A DNA stretch of 61,911 nucleotides, from contig JAUVDV010000026.1 in NCBI GenBank assembly GCA_030595125.1, positions 1 through 61,911 on the forward strand, in the 5' to 3' direction. How positions within the stretch are numbered: the first letter of the stretch is position 1; each line of letters opens with the position of its first letter. The notes beneath the pieces were generated by a model that was not told the origin of the DNA, ran no database searches, and saw only the letters and a list, made by a program, of their open reading frames with translations. The stretch comes from Deltaproteobacteria bacterium (lineage in GTDB: Bacteria > Myxococcota_A > Polyangia > JAAYKL01). The translations under genes were made by a program, and so were the position numbers. Below are positions 9,875 to 18,889 of this stretch, piece after piece.

Positions 9875-11962
9875 CTACTCCTTTACCTGACGCCAGGGGG
9901 GTAAGCGGCCGTCAAAAGCCCACAAACCCGTTTCCAGGGCAATGTACAGGGCGCGTGCCAGAACAATCTGCGACTTGCCGGCAGCAGTGGCTAATTCCCT
10001 GACCGTGAGCCAGTCGCTTACCGATTCTATCTTCTCGGCTATCTCCGTGGGGAAATTGAGGAGGCCGATCAACTCCGGCAGGATAGGTGTCGGCGCGACC
10101 AGGCAGGAGCCCATCTCGTCGAGCACCATCGCCGCATTAATATCTTGAACATCCCGCAGCACCTTCTCCTTCACGAAATTGAACGGGTTTATGGACAACT
10201 CGAGCACACCGGACCGACATTCGGCGCCGCGATAATACTCGTAGTTACCCTCCCTCCAACCCATCAACTCCTCCAATCTCGACAGAACCTGATCCTTGAT
10301 ATGCCCAAAAAGGCCGACTGCGGTGACCATGCCAAGGGCGATGAGGGTGTCTCCCATGTGCCCGTTGAACTTGGGTAGAAGAGCCAACGCCATTTCGAGC
10401 TCCATCCGGTCGATGACCCCCTTTCCGACCAGGAACTCGCCGAGCAGTTCCTTGGAGTCGTTGGATCCCACGTAAACCGGATTGCCGTTTACCATGTATA
10501 CTTCCTTGCGCCGCTGGCCGCTCTGACACACGAAGAGCCCGGACTCCCTCCCGGCCGCAAGGGTCAGCAACACCTCCGTGGGAACCTCCATCTCCAGGAA
10601 ACCACGCCTGTCGGGGGTGGCCACATCGTTGACATCGCAGGTGGGCGTGTAAACGGGGAGATGACGCGCAAGCTCCGGGAAGTCGTTCGACTGGTGGAAC
10701 TGATGCCCGTCCACCGATATCTCGGTCTGGGGCCCGATCCTGTCGGAGTAAATTAACTCGATGATGTGCGCGTAAGATGTGGGACCGATGGTCAACCCAT
10801 CGGCTATCCTCGCCAGATATCTGCCCTCCGACCGGAATGACACGCTCTCGGTAGTGACCGGTGTCCCGTCGAATTCCGCCGGTTCCGCCTCCAATCCAGC
10901 AAAACGGTTTGTCAGATCGAGGCCGTCGTTCTTGGCATCGAAGATGGCTTCGGTCACCAGTTCGTTTGCGGTGATCGGCGTCCTCTCGTGCACGGAATCC
11001 GGAGTGGAGCTCCTTTGATCTCGCAGGTCGACAGCGCGCCGGACCAGTCTGCCCAGATCCTCCGCGGACACCTCTCGACCGGTGGATACGAGAAACTCCG
11101 AAAGCTTGTCGGCGAACTGCGCCGCTGACTGGTATCGATCTGACGGCTTCTTGGCGAGCGCGCCACGGAGTATCTCCATCACACCGCCGGAGATCCGTTC
11201 AGCGTTGTTGTCGAGGACCTCCGTTCGACCGTCCCGAATATTCAGCATCACGCTGAGCCGGCTGTTTCCCGAAAATAGCTTTCGCCCTATGAGGAGCTCC
11301 GACAGCACTACTCCCGCCGAGTAGACATCAGACCGTCGATCGACATTGCTTCCCTCGACCTGCTCGGGCGCCATGTACCCGAACTTACCCTTGGCGATGA
11401 ACTTGATGGGCCTGTACCTGTCGGAGTCGATCTGCGCGATACCGAAGTCCCCGATCTTCACACTTCCATCTACGGACAGGTATACGTTCGAGGGCGAAAA
11501 ATCCCTGTGGACAACCGACATCGGGATCCCGTTCACGTCCTTCAACCGGTGTACGTATTCCAGGCCGGTCAGACACTCGATGATGATCCGGATGGCGATA
11601 GCCTCGTGGTCGTCTCCCCAGGGGAACATGCGCCTGGAAAATCTCCAGCAGTCGAGCCCCTCGACATATTCCATGACCATGTACGCCTGGCCGTCCATCT
11701 CACCGAACCCGTGGATCTTGACGACGTTGGGGTGGTTCATCTGTGCGGCGAGCTGGGCCTCGTTGATGAACATGGCCAGGAACCATCGATCCCTGCAGAG
11801 CTCCGGCAGAATGCGTTTGATGACAACCGGCTTCGCGTCGTGCGGCGAACCTATCTTTGTGCCGAGAAAGATCTCGGCCATTCCGCCGTGGGCAAGTTTG
11901 GAGATCAACTCGTACGAACCAAATGGAACTTGCGCCGTGTCGTTAGAAAATCCGGTATTCAA
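9875..11962 (-). CDS. Ser/Thr protein kinase with C-terminal DUF4388 domain
   Basis: The 695-residue protein starts with a Hanks-type kinase domain (about 17-290): glycine loop LAHGGMAEIFLG, VVIKR with the catalytic Lys, HRDFSPSNVYL and DFGIAQ, followed by an APEQ segment, so it should be active. The middle region is linker. Residues about 430-600 contain a DUF4388/PATAN-like domain (FLVGKGVIDRMELEMALAL), which in Myxococcota is often fused to kinases and regulators. No transmembrane segment is seen, so it is probably cytoplasmic. It is transcribed away from the nucleotidyltransferase gene, with a shared 170-base upstream region. Confidence 0.88.
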   Translation of the reverse strand: MNTGFSNDTAQVPFGSYELISKLAHGGMAEIFLGTKIGSPHDAKPVVIKRILPELCRDRWFLAMFINEAQLAAQMNHPNVVKIHGFGEMDGQAYMVMEYVEGLDCWRFSRRMFPWGDDHEAIAIRIIIECLTGLEYVHRLKDVNGIPMSVVHRDFSPSNVYLSVDGSVKIGDFGIAQIDSDRYRPIKFIAKGKFGYMAPEQVEGSNVDRRSDVYSAGVVLSELLIGRKLFSGNSRLSVMLNIRDGRTEVLDNNAERISGGVMEILRGALAKKPSDRYQSAAQFADKLSEFLVSTGREVSAEDLGRLVRRAVDLRDQRSSTPDSVHERTPITANELVTEAIFDAKNDGLDLTNRFAGLEAEPAEFDGTPVTTESVSFRSEGRYLARIADGLTIGPTSYAHIIELIYSDRIGPQTEISVDGHQFHQSNDFPELARHLPVYTPTCDVNDVATPDRRGFLEMEVPTEVLLTLAAGRESGLFVCQSGQRRKEVYMVNGNPVYVGSNDSKELLGEFLVGKGVIDRMELEMALALLPKFNGHMGDTLIALGMVTAVGLFGHIKDQVLSRLEELMGWREGNYEYYRGAECRSGVLELSINPFNFVKEKVLRDVQDINAAMVLDEMGSCLVAPTPILPELIGLLNFPTEIAEKIESVSDWLTVRELATAAGKSQIVLARALYIALETGLWAFDGRLPPWRQVKE

Positions 11963-12135
11963 CAGGAATCCTTCGCAACTATCTATTCAGACATGAGAGC
12001 AATTTTATGCCCACACTTCGATCCACCCTTTTTAACCTTAACTGGAAGTAAAATTGTTTGCCACGATAAATGGTTCTAGTTATTCGCTTGAACTACTATT
12101 CTTGGGAGAGCCGAACCATTGGGGAGTGAAATAAA

Positions 12136-13401
12136 TTGTCCAGCGCTCGACATAATTTTGACATGCCGGACAACGTGCGCTCGGTCTTCAATTCCTTGTC
12201 GAAGGCCGGCGAACAGGCGTATCTGGTCGGTGGCTCGGTGAGAGATCTTCTGTCGGAGCGAACTCCGGTGGACTGGGATCTGGCAACGACCGCCACGCCA
12301 AAGAGGATCACGGAGATCTTCTCCCGTGTCATCCCCACGGGCATCGCCCACGGAACTGTCACGGTTCTGGTGGGTAGCGACGCACTCGAGGTCACGACCC
12401 TGCGGGGAGATGGCGCGTACACGGACGGCCGACACCCGGACAGCGTGGTGTTCATCAAGGACATCGAGGGGGACCTGGCCCGACGCGATTTCACGATCAA
12501 CGCCATGGCCTGGGAACCCGAAGAGCGCATCCTCCACGATCCCTTCGGGGGCCGCGACGATCTGGCTGCGAAGCTCCTGCGCGCCGTGGGAGATCCGGTG
12601 GCTCGATTCACGGAAGACGGCCTGAGAGTGATGCGCGCCGCCCGATTCGCCGCCACCCTCGATTTCGACATCGAGAAGAAGACACTGGAAGCGATACCGG
12701 TGGGCGCGCCGAAGCTGGTCAAGATATCCATCGAGAGGAGACGGGACGAGCTGCTCAAGACCCTCAAGGCCCGCGCCCCGTCACGAGGTCTTCTCGTAAT
12801 GAAGAAATTCGGAATGTTCGATCGTCTGATCGACGAGGTCCACAACCTGCAGGACGATCAAGATGAGCCCGCGCGCGGCAAGTGGAAACAGACCGTGCGA
12901 CGCGTGGACCTTTGCCCTGCAGAAAACGCTCTTCGACTGGCTGCGCTGCTGTTCGACGCGACTTCCCGACAACAAAAACCGTTCAAGTCTCTTCGCCTGG
13001 ACAAAAAGACTCACAAGAAGGCATCGCGACTTCTCGGCGTCGGAAAGATCGATTACCGAAGCGACTGGAGCGACGCACAGATCCGCCGTTTTCTCTGCGA
13101 CACGGGCGTGGATATCGCCCTCGATATCATCACCTTGTGGAAGGCAGACCTTCGCGCAGGCAATGAAGATTGCCAGATTGCCGACGAACTGGTCGACAGA
13201 GTCAAGCGCGCAATGAACTCCGGCGATCCGATCGTCGCCAAAGATCTATGCGTGGACGGCGATGATCTGATGAGAGATCTGGAGTTGCTACCAGGTCCGC
13301 ACCTGGGAAACCTGCTGGAACGCCTCCTCTCCCACGTCATCGATCACCCGGAGGATAACGAAAAATCAAAGTTGATCGATATGGCCCGGAGGATGCTTTA
13401 A
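12136..13401 (+). CDS. CCA-adding enzyme / poly(A) polymerase family nucleotidyltransferase
   Basis: The TTG at 12136 is chosen as start because GGGGAG precedes it by 9 bases; the next ATG (12163) lacks a ribosome site. The 421-residue protein has the class II nucleotidyltransferase head YLVGGSVRDLL with DWDLATTA (catalytic Asp pair), the RRDFTINAMAW motif, and RFTEDGLRVMRAARFAA of the neck domain, then a helical body. The family adds CCA to tRNA 3' ends; related members add poly(A). The tRNAs at 3.0-3.2 kb do not encode CCA, so such an enzyme is needed. A second relative is at 26747, so the roles may be split. Confidence 0.85.
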   Translation: MSSARHNFDMPDNVRSVFNSLSKAGEQAYLVGGSVRDLLSERTPVDWDLATTATPKRITEIFSRVIPTGIAHGTVTVLVGSDALEVTTLRGDGAYTDGRHPDSVVFIKDIEGDLARRDFTINAMAWEPEERILHDPFGGRDDLAAKLLRAVGDPVARFTEDGLRVMRAARFAATLDFDIEKKTLEAIPVGAPKLVKISIERRRDELLKTLKARAPSRGLLVMKKFGMFDRLIDEVHNLQDDQDEPARGKWKQTVRRVDLCPAENALRLAALLFDATSRQQKPFKSLRLDKKTHKKASRLLGVGKIDYRSDWSDAQIRRFLCDTGVDIALDIITLWKADLRAGNEDCQIADELVDRVKRAMNSGDPIVAKDLCVDGDDLMRDLELLPGPHLGNLLERLLSHVIDHPEDNEKSKLIDMARRML

Positions 13402-13464
13402 CCGATCTTTTCCGATCCGGCGCCATAATCGGATAGAATAGGCAGTGTAAATAGGAAGTATCTG

Positions 13465-14967
13465 ATGACACGTTACACACTGACTCGGTTGTTAGTAACC
13501 GTATTGCCGTTTCTCATGGCTATTTCTTGCGGCAACCGAACCAACCCTCTGGTCGGATGCCGTAACGACACAGATTGCGACGACGGAATGATCTGCGTGG
13601 ACGGACAGTGCGTCCCGGCCGGGACGGATGCGGATACGGATGCGGACACAGATACCGATACAGACACGGATACCGATACCGATACAGACACGGATACCGA
13701 TACCGACACCGACACCGATACCGACACCGATACCGATACCGACACCGATACCGATACCGACACGGATACCGACACGGACACAGATACCGACACGGATACC
13801 GATACGGATACCGACACCGATACGGATACCGATACCGACACGGATACCGATACGGATACCGATACCGACACCGGAACAGACACCGGAACGGATACCGGCA
13901 CAGACACCGGCTCAGACACAGATACCGGCTCGGACACGGACACCGGCTCGGATACCGACACCGGCTCGGACACGGACACAGGCTCGGACACGGACACCGG
14001 AACGGACACGGGCACCATGTGCGGTACACTCGATGATGATTACGACGGTGACGGTTGGTCCGAAAATCAGGGTGACTGCGACGACTGCGACGACCAGGTT
14101 GGTCCCATGGCCCTGGAGGTTCCGGCCAACGGTATCGATGACAATTGCGACGGGACAACCGACGAGGCCATCATGCCCTGTGACTGCATCACCTCGGCCA
14201 CATGGTTGGACGCCCTCGAGATGTGCGATTCCAATTTCTACTTCTCCCCCAACGCGTGGCATTCAGGTCCGGGAGGAGATCCGCTGGTCAACGGTGCGCT
14301 CGATGTGATGACGCGGCTTGGTTCCTCTTCCAACGATCTCGGCGTGAAAGCCGGCTGCCGATACGCGGTCATTTCCAGCGGCATAGTGGGCTCTCCCAAC
14401 CCGCAGCCGGGAACCAGTTTCGGGGGCATGAGCACGCCGGATCCTGCCCCGGATTACAACGGATCCCAGGTCTTCGGCCCGGACGGAAACAGTTGCCACG
14501 ACAACGCCCAGATCATGGTAGCCATCTACGCGCCCGCAAACGCCCACGGATTTTCGTTCGACTTCATATACCTGAGCACCGAGTACCCGGAATGGGTCGG
14601 GATGAGCTACAATGACGCATTCTACGCGGTCCTCGAAGCCGCCTCTACTAACGGCGGATCATCGACGAACATCGCATTCGATCACACGCCGGTACACGAG
14701 GAGATCTGCGTCAACTCCGCATTCTTCGAGGACCCGCCGGAGACCAACCTGGAAGGCACAGGTTTCGGATGGGATTCGTCCTCCATGCAGCATATCGGTG
14801 GTTCGACCGGGTGGTACAGAACCGAGTGGCCCATCTCCCCCAACGAAGTGTTCTTCCTGACGTTCTCTATCCACGACGAGAGCGACGGCATATACGATTC
14901 GCTGGCGATCATCGATAACTTCCGCTGGATGTTCTACTCTCCAACCGGAATGACCCATCAGCTGTAA
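13465..14967 (+). CDS. Lipoprotein with long Asp-Thr linker, MopE motif and choice-of-anchor L domain
   Basis: The 500-residue protein has a lipoprotein signal (LPFLMAISCGN), a short Cys-rich segment (CRNDTDCDDGMICVDGQC), and then about 130 residues of almost pure Asp-Thr/Asp-Ser dipeptide repeat. Next comes a calcium- or copper-binding-like motif of the MopE type (DYDGDGWSENQGDCDDCDD ... NGIDDNCDGTTDE). The C-terminal 270 residues resemble the choice-of-anchor L domain, with the FSFDFIYLSTEYPEW core. It is likely displayed outside the cell, with the acidic repeat as a rigid, metal-binding stalk. Partner and ligand are unknown. Confidence 0.8.
   Translation: MTRYTLTRLLVTVLPFLMAISCGNRTNPLVGCRNDTDCDDGMICVDGQCVPAGTDADTDADTDTDTDTDTDTDTDTDTDTDTDTDTDTDTDTDTDTDTDTDTDTDTDTDTDTDTDTDTDTDTDTDTDTDTDTDTDTGTDTGTDTGTDTGSDTDTGSDTDTGSDTDTGSDTDTGSDTDTGTDTGTMCGTLDDDYDGDGWSENQGDCDDCDDQVGPMALEVPANGIDDNCDGTTDEAIMPCDCITSATWLDALEMCDSNFYFSPNAWHSGPGGDPLVNGALDVMTRLGSSSNDLGVKAGCRYAVISSGIVGSPNPQPGTSFGGMSTPDPAPDYNGSQVFGPDGNSCHDNAQIMVAIYAPANAHGFSFDFIYLSTEYPEWVGMSYNDAFYAVLEAASTNGGSSTNIAFDHTPVHEEICVNSAFFEDPPETNLEGTGFGWDSSSMQHIGGSTGWYRTEWPISPNEVFFLTFSIHDESDGIYDSLAIIDNFRWMFYSPTGMTHQL
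13627..14015 (+). repeat. Hexanucleotide-based microsatellite coding for (Asp-Thr)n
   Basis: About 390 bases consist of near-perfect GAYACN units, mostly GATACCGACACC or GACACGGATACC, in frame with the lipoprotein. The second half is interspersed with GGCTCG and GGAACG units, giving Gly-Ser and Gly-Thr. Such a tract can change length in six-base steps without loss of frame. Confidence 0.9.
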
Positions 14968-15011
14968 AGGCTGTAATTGACCATTATTCATCGTCGCGAT
15001 AAATCCCTTTC

Positions 15012-15803
15012 ATGATCTGGCCGTTCGCCAAAAAGAAGCGCTTCAATCCAAGAGACATCGCCCCCGACGGGTTGTTCGACGCGCATTCGCACCTCCTGTG
15101 GGGACTGGACGACGGCCCATCGGATCGGGCGGGCACCATCGAAATACTGGACGGCCTTCACGCGCTGGGCTACGCGCAGGTGGCCGCCACTCCACACCGA
15201 AATCCCCGAATGTTCCCCCTGCACGAGTTGCGCAAGATCGAAACGGCAATAGAGGATGTCGCCGGTGAGCGCGGAGATCTCGGGCCCGAGATCGTGGCGG
15301 GCGGTGAAATCATGTTTGACGACAGCTTCATCGACGACCTCGAAAATGGATCGTTGCCGCGACTTGGCGCCGGCTCAACCTACCTGGTGGAGTTCGGAGC
15401 TCATCCCGGCGCCATCCCCAATGCTTTCGAGGAAACCGTCTTTTTGCTGCAAGCCAGGGATATCGCTATCGTCATCGCCCACGGCGAGCGTCACTATGAT
15501 CTTCAACAAGACCAGCGGCGCGTGGACTTGCTGAGAAAAGGCGGGGCCATTATTCAGATCGACCTGATGTCCCTCATCGGCGGGTACGGGCGAGAGGCCA
15601 TGAAAACCGCGTGGCTGCTTCTGGAAAACGGCTCGGCGGATCTAGTGTCTACCGATCTGCACAGCGCTGCGCATATGGACAAGATCGCCGAATCGCTTGG
15701 CGAGCTGGCCGAATGGGACGAGGCAGAGCTGGTTCGCCTTGCGTCCACCAACCCGCGCCTGATCCTGGCCGGCGATCAGTGGGAAATTGAGCGACATGAA
15801 TAA
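15012..15803 (+). CDS. CpsB/YwqE-type PHP tyrosine-protein phosphatase
   Basis: The 263-residue protein has the PHP metal-binding signature DAHSHLLWGLDDGP near residue 23, a second site ATPHRNP, IAHGERHYD, and a terminal STDLHS, all in the order seen in CpsB/CapC/YwqE phosphatases. These manganese enzymes dephosphorylate the bacterial tyrosine kinases that control capsule or exopolysaccharide assembly. No BY-kinase is in the window. The gene overlaps the start of the next one, a flippase-like membrane protein, so the two form an operon, probably for surface glycan export. Confidence 0.85.
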   Translation: MIWPFAKKKRFNPRDIAPDGLFDAHSHLLWGLDDGPSDRAGTIEILDGLHALGYAQVAATPHRNPRMFPLHELRKIETAIEDVAGERGDLGPEIVAGGEIMFDDSFIDDLENGSLPRLGAGSTYLVEFGAHPGAIPNAFEETVFLLQARDIAIVIAHGERHYDLQQDQRRVDLLRKGGAIIQIDLMSLIGGYGREAMKTAWLLLENGSADLVSTDLHSAAHMDKIAESLGELAEWDEAELVRLASTNPRLILAGDQWEIERHE

Positions 15804-16812
15804 GATCCTGGTCAGACTGCTCATCTCCGCGATCATCGCCGCCCTCCTTGTATGGTGGCTTGTCTCCCAGGGATTCGACGTGGTCCCCCCGTGGGGATCC
15901 ATCAGGGAGACAATCGGGCCGTTGAATCTGGCGATCTACGTGGGCCTGTTCTCCCTCTTTCATATACTGCGCGCGTGGCGATGGACATACCTTCTTCGCC
16001 CGTTCGCCCGGGTTCCCACGGGCACAATGATGGAGACCGCGTTCGCCGGTTTCATGGCCATCCAGATGATGCCTCTTCGCACCGGAGAAGTGGCGCGGCC
16101 GTACCTTCTCGACAGGTACACGGGCGCCTCCAAGAGCGCCCTGTTCGGGACCATCGCCATCGAGCGGGTCATCGACGGCCTCATGGTCTCCGCGTGGCTC
16201 ACCGTCGCCCTCTTCACCATCCCGTCGGACGCGAGTTCCTACGTGTGGGTCCTGAGGCTCGTTCCGGTCACCATCTTCACCGTCGCCCTGGCCCTGCTCA
16301 TCGCGTTTCATCACTACCCATCCCTGGTGAGCAAACTCCTCAAGAAGATCCTCGGCCTTGTCTCAAAAAGGCTCGCGGACTTCGCGGTCGGAGTCATCGA
16401 GCGATTTCACGGCGGCCTCGCGGCCCTGCCGGACATGCGCAATTTCTGGGGGTTCGTGGTCATCACCGCAGCTTACTGGTGTATCAACGCCTTTGCTTTT
16501 CTGGTGCTGGCGCGAGGTTGCGGTCTGGATCTTCCGGCCGCCGGCGCGGTCGCGGGGATGGGGATCCTGGCGGTGGGCATTCTCCTGCCGGCCGGCCCCG
16601 GATACTTCGGCAACTTCCAGATCGCCGTACTCGCCGCGCTGCAGATGTACATCCCAAATGCCGCGCAGAGCGAACGAGCTGCGGTCTTCATTTTCGCGCT
16701 GTACGTTTTGCAGACCGGCCTGACCATCCTCTTCGGCGCAGGGGGCGCCCTGGCACTGAAACGCAGACCGGTCGTAAAGAGAACAGGCGACCGGCTCGCC
16801 CCATCCCCTTGA
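15796..16812 (+). CDS. Flippase-like integral membrane protein (LPG synthase TM family)
   Basis: The 338-residue product has about eight hydrophobic segments and the family hallmarks HILRAWRWTYLLRPF and MPLRTGEVARPYLL (the RxGE motif) with ERVIDG. It belongs to the lysylphosphatidylglycerol synthase transmembrane/UPF0104 group, often described as flippase-like and found with glycosyltransferases. The ATG at 15796 overlaps the preceding stop by 8 bases; a TTG 9 bases earlier is possible. A homologue with the same motif in weaker form lies at 57120-58106. Confidence 0.82.
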   Translation: MNKILVRLLISAIIAALLVWWLVSQGFDVVPPWGSIRETIGPLNLAIYVGLFSLFHILRAWRWTYLLRPFARVPTGTMMETAFAGFMAIQMMPLRTGEVARPYLLDRYTGASKSALFGTIAIERVIDGLMVSAWLTVALFTIPSDASSYVWVLRLVPVTIFTVALALLIAFHHYPSLVSKLLKKILGLVSKRLADFAVGVIERFHGGLAALPDMRNFWGFVVITAAYWCINAFAFLVLARGCGLDLPAAGAVAGMGILAVGILLPAGPGYFGNFQIAVLAALQMYIPNAAQSERAAVFIFALYVLQTGLTILFGAGGALALKRRPVVKRTGDRLAPSP

Positions 16813-16911
16813 CACATTGACTCCACCTGCCATGTCTGAATACCCTGACCGGGTACAGCGTCTGAGTACTTTGGCTCGATACAACTTAACCTCATGAAAA
16901 AGGAGCACTCA

Positions 16912-17271
16912 ATGAACTCTGGAAGATTTTATGTTCTGGCATTCTCACTCTGCCTGGCGGCGACATTCGGCTGCGACTCCGATGACGATTCGGAGAACGG
17001 AGACGGCGCCGGCGGATCGTGCATCGATTACAGCGACAACGCCGAGTGCATCGACTATACCGGCGAAGATTGGGACTCCGACTCGGCCGAATTCCACTGC
17101 TCGGGTATGGGCGGCACTAACGTAGCAGACACCTGCACCGCCGTTGACCGGGTGGGCCGTTGCACCATAAACGGTGGCGATGGCATGGAGTATGACCACA
17201 ACTACTACGAGGAGGCTGCCGAGGCCGAGAACGCCTGCGACCTGAACAGCGGCGAGTGGACCGCCGACTGA
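16912..17271 (+). CDS. Small Cys-rich lipoprotein
   Basis: AAGGAG lies 7 bases before the ATG at 16912, which is therefore preferred to the in-frame ATG at 16894. The 119-residue product has a lipoprotein signal (LCLAATFGCDSD) followed by an acidic spacer and a domain with several Cys residues (SCIDY, ECIDY, FHCSGMGG, DTCTAV, RCTINGG, NACDLN). The even Cys spacing suggests disulphide bonding outside the cytoplasm. No family is recognised. Confidence 0.7.
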   Translation: MNSGRFYVLAFSLCLAATFGCDSDDDSENGDGAGGSCIDYSDNAECIDYTGEDWDSDSAEFHCSGMGGTNVADTCTAVDRVGRCTINGGDGMEYDHNYYEEAAEAENACDLNSGEWTAD

Positions 17272-17297
17272 TCAACCCACCGGAAAAAAAGTGACCG

Positions 17298-17316
17298 AAA
17301 AAAAGTGACTGGCACC
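17298..17316 (+). repeat. Direct repeat A7-GTGACTGGCACC, left copy
   Basis: The 19-base sequence ending GTGACTGGCACC is preceded by a partial copy (AAAAAAAGTGACC, 17283-17295). The same repeat occurs twice beyond the other side of the next gene (18818-18837 and 18843-18859) in the same orientation. Confidence 0.7.
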
Positions 17317-17353
17317 ACCGAAAGCGGCCTGCGCAGGATAGCATAATGACAAT

Positions 17354-18658
17354 TTACGGACAGTTCTCCGGAACGGGCGAACATACGTGGCCTAAGTTGT
17401 CGCCGAAGTTGTCGTAGACATTTATATAATCAGGGCCGAGGGTGAGTTGGTCCAGCAGTTCGCACGCCTCGCAGTCCGGCAATGCGTCGTTGTCCAGAAA
17501 ATGCAAACGACTCCGCACCGCCCTGAGCCTCGGCAGGCTGATGGTCTCAACCGCAGGCGTCATCCTTATATCAAAATCGCCGTATATCGACTGCAGGCAG
17601 GCAGCCCCGTCCAATCCGGTCAGCGCAGCATTCCCGACAATACTGAGTCCTCCGACCCGAGCCAGTGACGAGAGTCCGGAAAGGTCAGCTAACAGATCGT
17701 TTCCCAAAACCACTAACGGTTCCTCATCGCCCCCTTGGGTGGCCCCGATAAACAGGCCACCGTCCACCAGGGCCAAACCGGCTAAGCCGCCCAGGGATTC
17801 GAGCGCCGGGTTGTCATATAGCACTACACTCCCCCCGACCCACGCCAGAGACACCAGATGGTCGATATTCTCAAGCACGGTGTTGCTCGATATATTCACG
17901 CTCTCATCTACACACTTGAGGCTATCCAACCCATCGAGATTCACCATACTCGAATTCATGATCTCCAGGTTCCCCGCTATCCTCTCCACTCCCATGAGCT
18001 GCTCGACGTCGAGGGTGTTCTGGATACATACGTCCCCATCCCACACCTCGGAGCCACAATCGATATCCTTGAGCGCATTGGCGAACGAGCATTGATCGCC
18101 TCCGGGAATAGACGGGGGATCTTCCGGGCCCCGCACGCATCTTATTTGACCACTGTTCATTGGCCCCCTACTGTTAATCGAACCGTTGGCGAAGCTAATG
18201 CTCCAGTAGGTACGGGATGTTCCATCCTTCCTGGACGACGTCCACACACCTTTATCGCACGTCCCATCCAACTCCGGTCGCAGGTAGTAACCGTCGTTCG
18301 GCCCCTCCAGATAACCACATCCGTCGCAGCCATAGAGGTAGTCCGGGTCAGAACTACCGTCATGCACACCGCAGCTGCCTCCCTCCTCTATCGGAGGGCA
18401 ACCGACAACGAGTGTTCGCTGCTCGTCGATGGTGGGTAGGCGCCAGTCGTGATAGCCATTGGTGGTCATGCTCCCGCAGAAGAGCTCGGCCTCCACAAAG
18501 AGAACATCGTAGTCAATCGCTACTTTTTCCCAACACAGGCCGCTCTCCTCGTCCAACCAAACCCCGTCACCCACACATTCGAACTCTATTGAGTGGCAAC
18601 CAACAGCTACAAAAATGCAGGTCAGTATTGAGATGGTTGTTAAAAACAGGCTTTTCAT
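17354..18658 (-). CDS. Lipoprotein with DUF1566-like and leucine-rich receptor-L-like repeats
   Basis: The ATG at 18658 follows GAGGGAAAGTG and begins a lipoprotein signal (ILTCIFVAVGCHS). Residues about 30-190 form a DUF1566/Lcl-type domain (WLDEESGLCWE, DWRLPTIDEQRTLV, GVWTSS, RCVRG), often a C-type-lectin-like fold. The remaining 240 residues are irregular leucine-rich repeats of the receptor L type (LEIMNSSMVNLDGLDSL, VVLYDNPALESLGGLAGL), with CVDE and CEACEL Cys groups. It is probably an exported binding protein; ligand unknown. The gene is bracketed by GTGACTGGCACC direct repeats. Confidence 0.72.
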   Translation of the reverse strand: MKSLFLTTISILTCIFVAVGCHSIEFECVGDGVWLDEESGLCWEKVAIDYDVLFVEAELFCGSMTTNGYHDWRLPTIDEQRTLVVGCPPIEEGGSCGVHDGSSDPDYLYGCDGCGYLEGPNDGYYLRPELDGTCDKGVWTSSRKDGTSRTYWSISFANGSINSRGPMNSGQIRCVRGPEDPPSIPGGDQCSFANALKDIDCGSEVWDGDVCIQNTLDVEQLMGVERIAGNLEIMNSSMVNLDGLDSLKCVDESVNISSNTVLENIDHLVSLAWVGGSVVLYDNPALESLGGLAGLALVDGGLFIGATQGGDEEPLVVLGNDLLADLSGLSSLARVGGLSIVGNAALTGLDGAACLQSIYGDFDIRMTPAVETISLPRLRAVRSRLHFLDNDALPDCEACELLDQLTLGPDYINVYDNFGDNLGHVCSPVPENCP

Positions 18659-18817
18659 CACTTTCCCTCTTTCATTGCCTGACAAAGCTATCCCTTTTAT
18701 GAGTTTACCGAATTACCGAAGCAAAAGGCGGGCCAAATGGGCTGATTTTGCAACAGCCCGAAAAGACAGAAGTATCAGCAATCGGGCCAGGCCGCTTTTG
18801 TGCCAACCTGTGCCGTC

Positions 18818-18859
18818 AAAAAAAAGTGACTGGCACCCCAAACAAAAGTGACTGGCACC
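18818..18859 (+). repeat. Direct repeat A-run GTGACTGGCACC, two right copies
   Basis: AAAAAAAAGTGACTGGCACC at 18818-18837 is followed after 5 bases by CAAAAGTGACTGGCACC at 18843-18859. Both are direct copies of 17298-17316, so the lipoprotein gene lies between copies. Confidence 0.7.
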
Positions 18860-18889
18860 TATGTAAACATCTGAAAAGAAAGAGAATTG

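Noticed and set aside
13627-14015. Possible CRISPR array or minisatellite because of the regular repeats
   Set aside because: There are no unique spacers; the repeat is six bases and codes in frame for an Asp-Thr linker.
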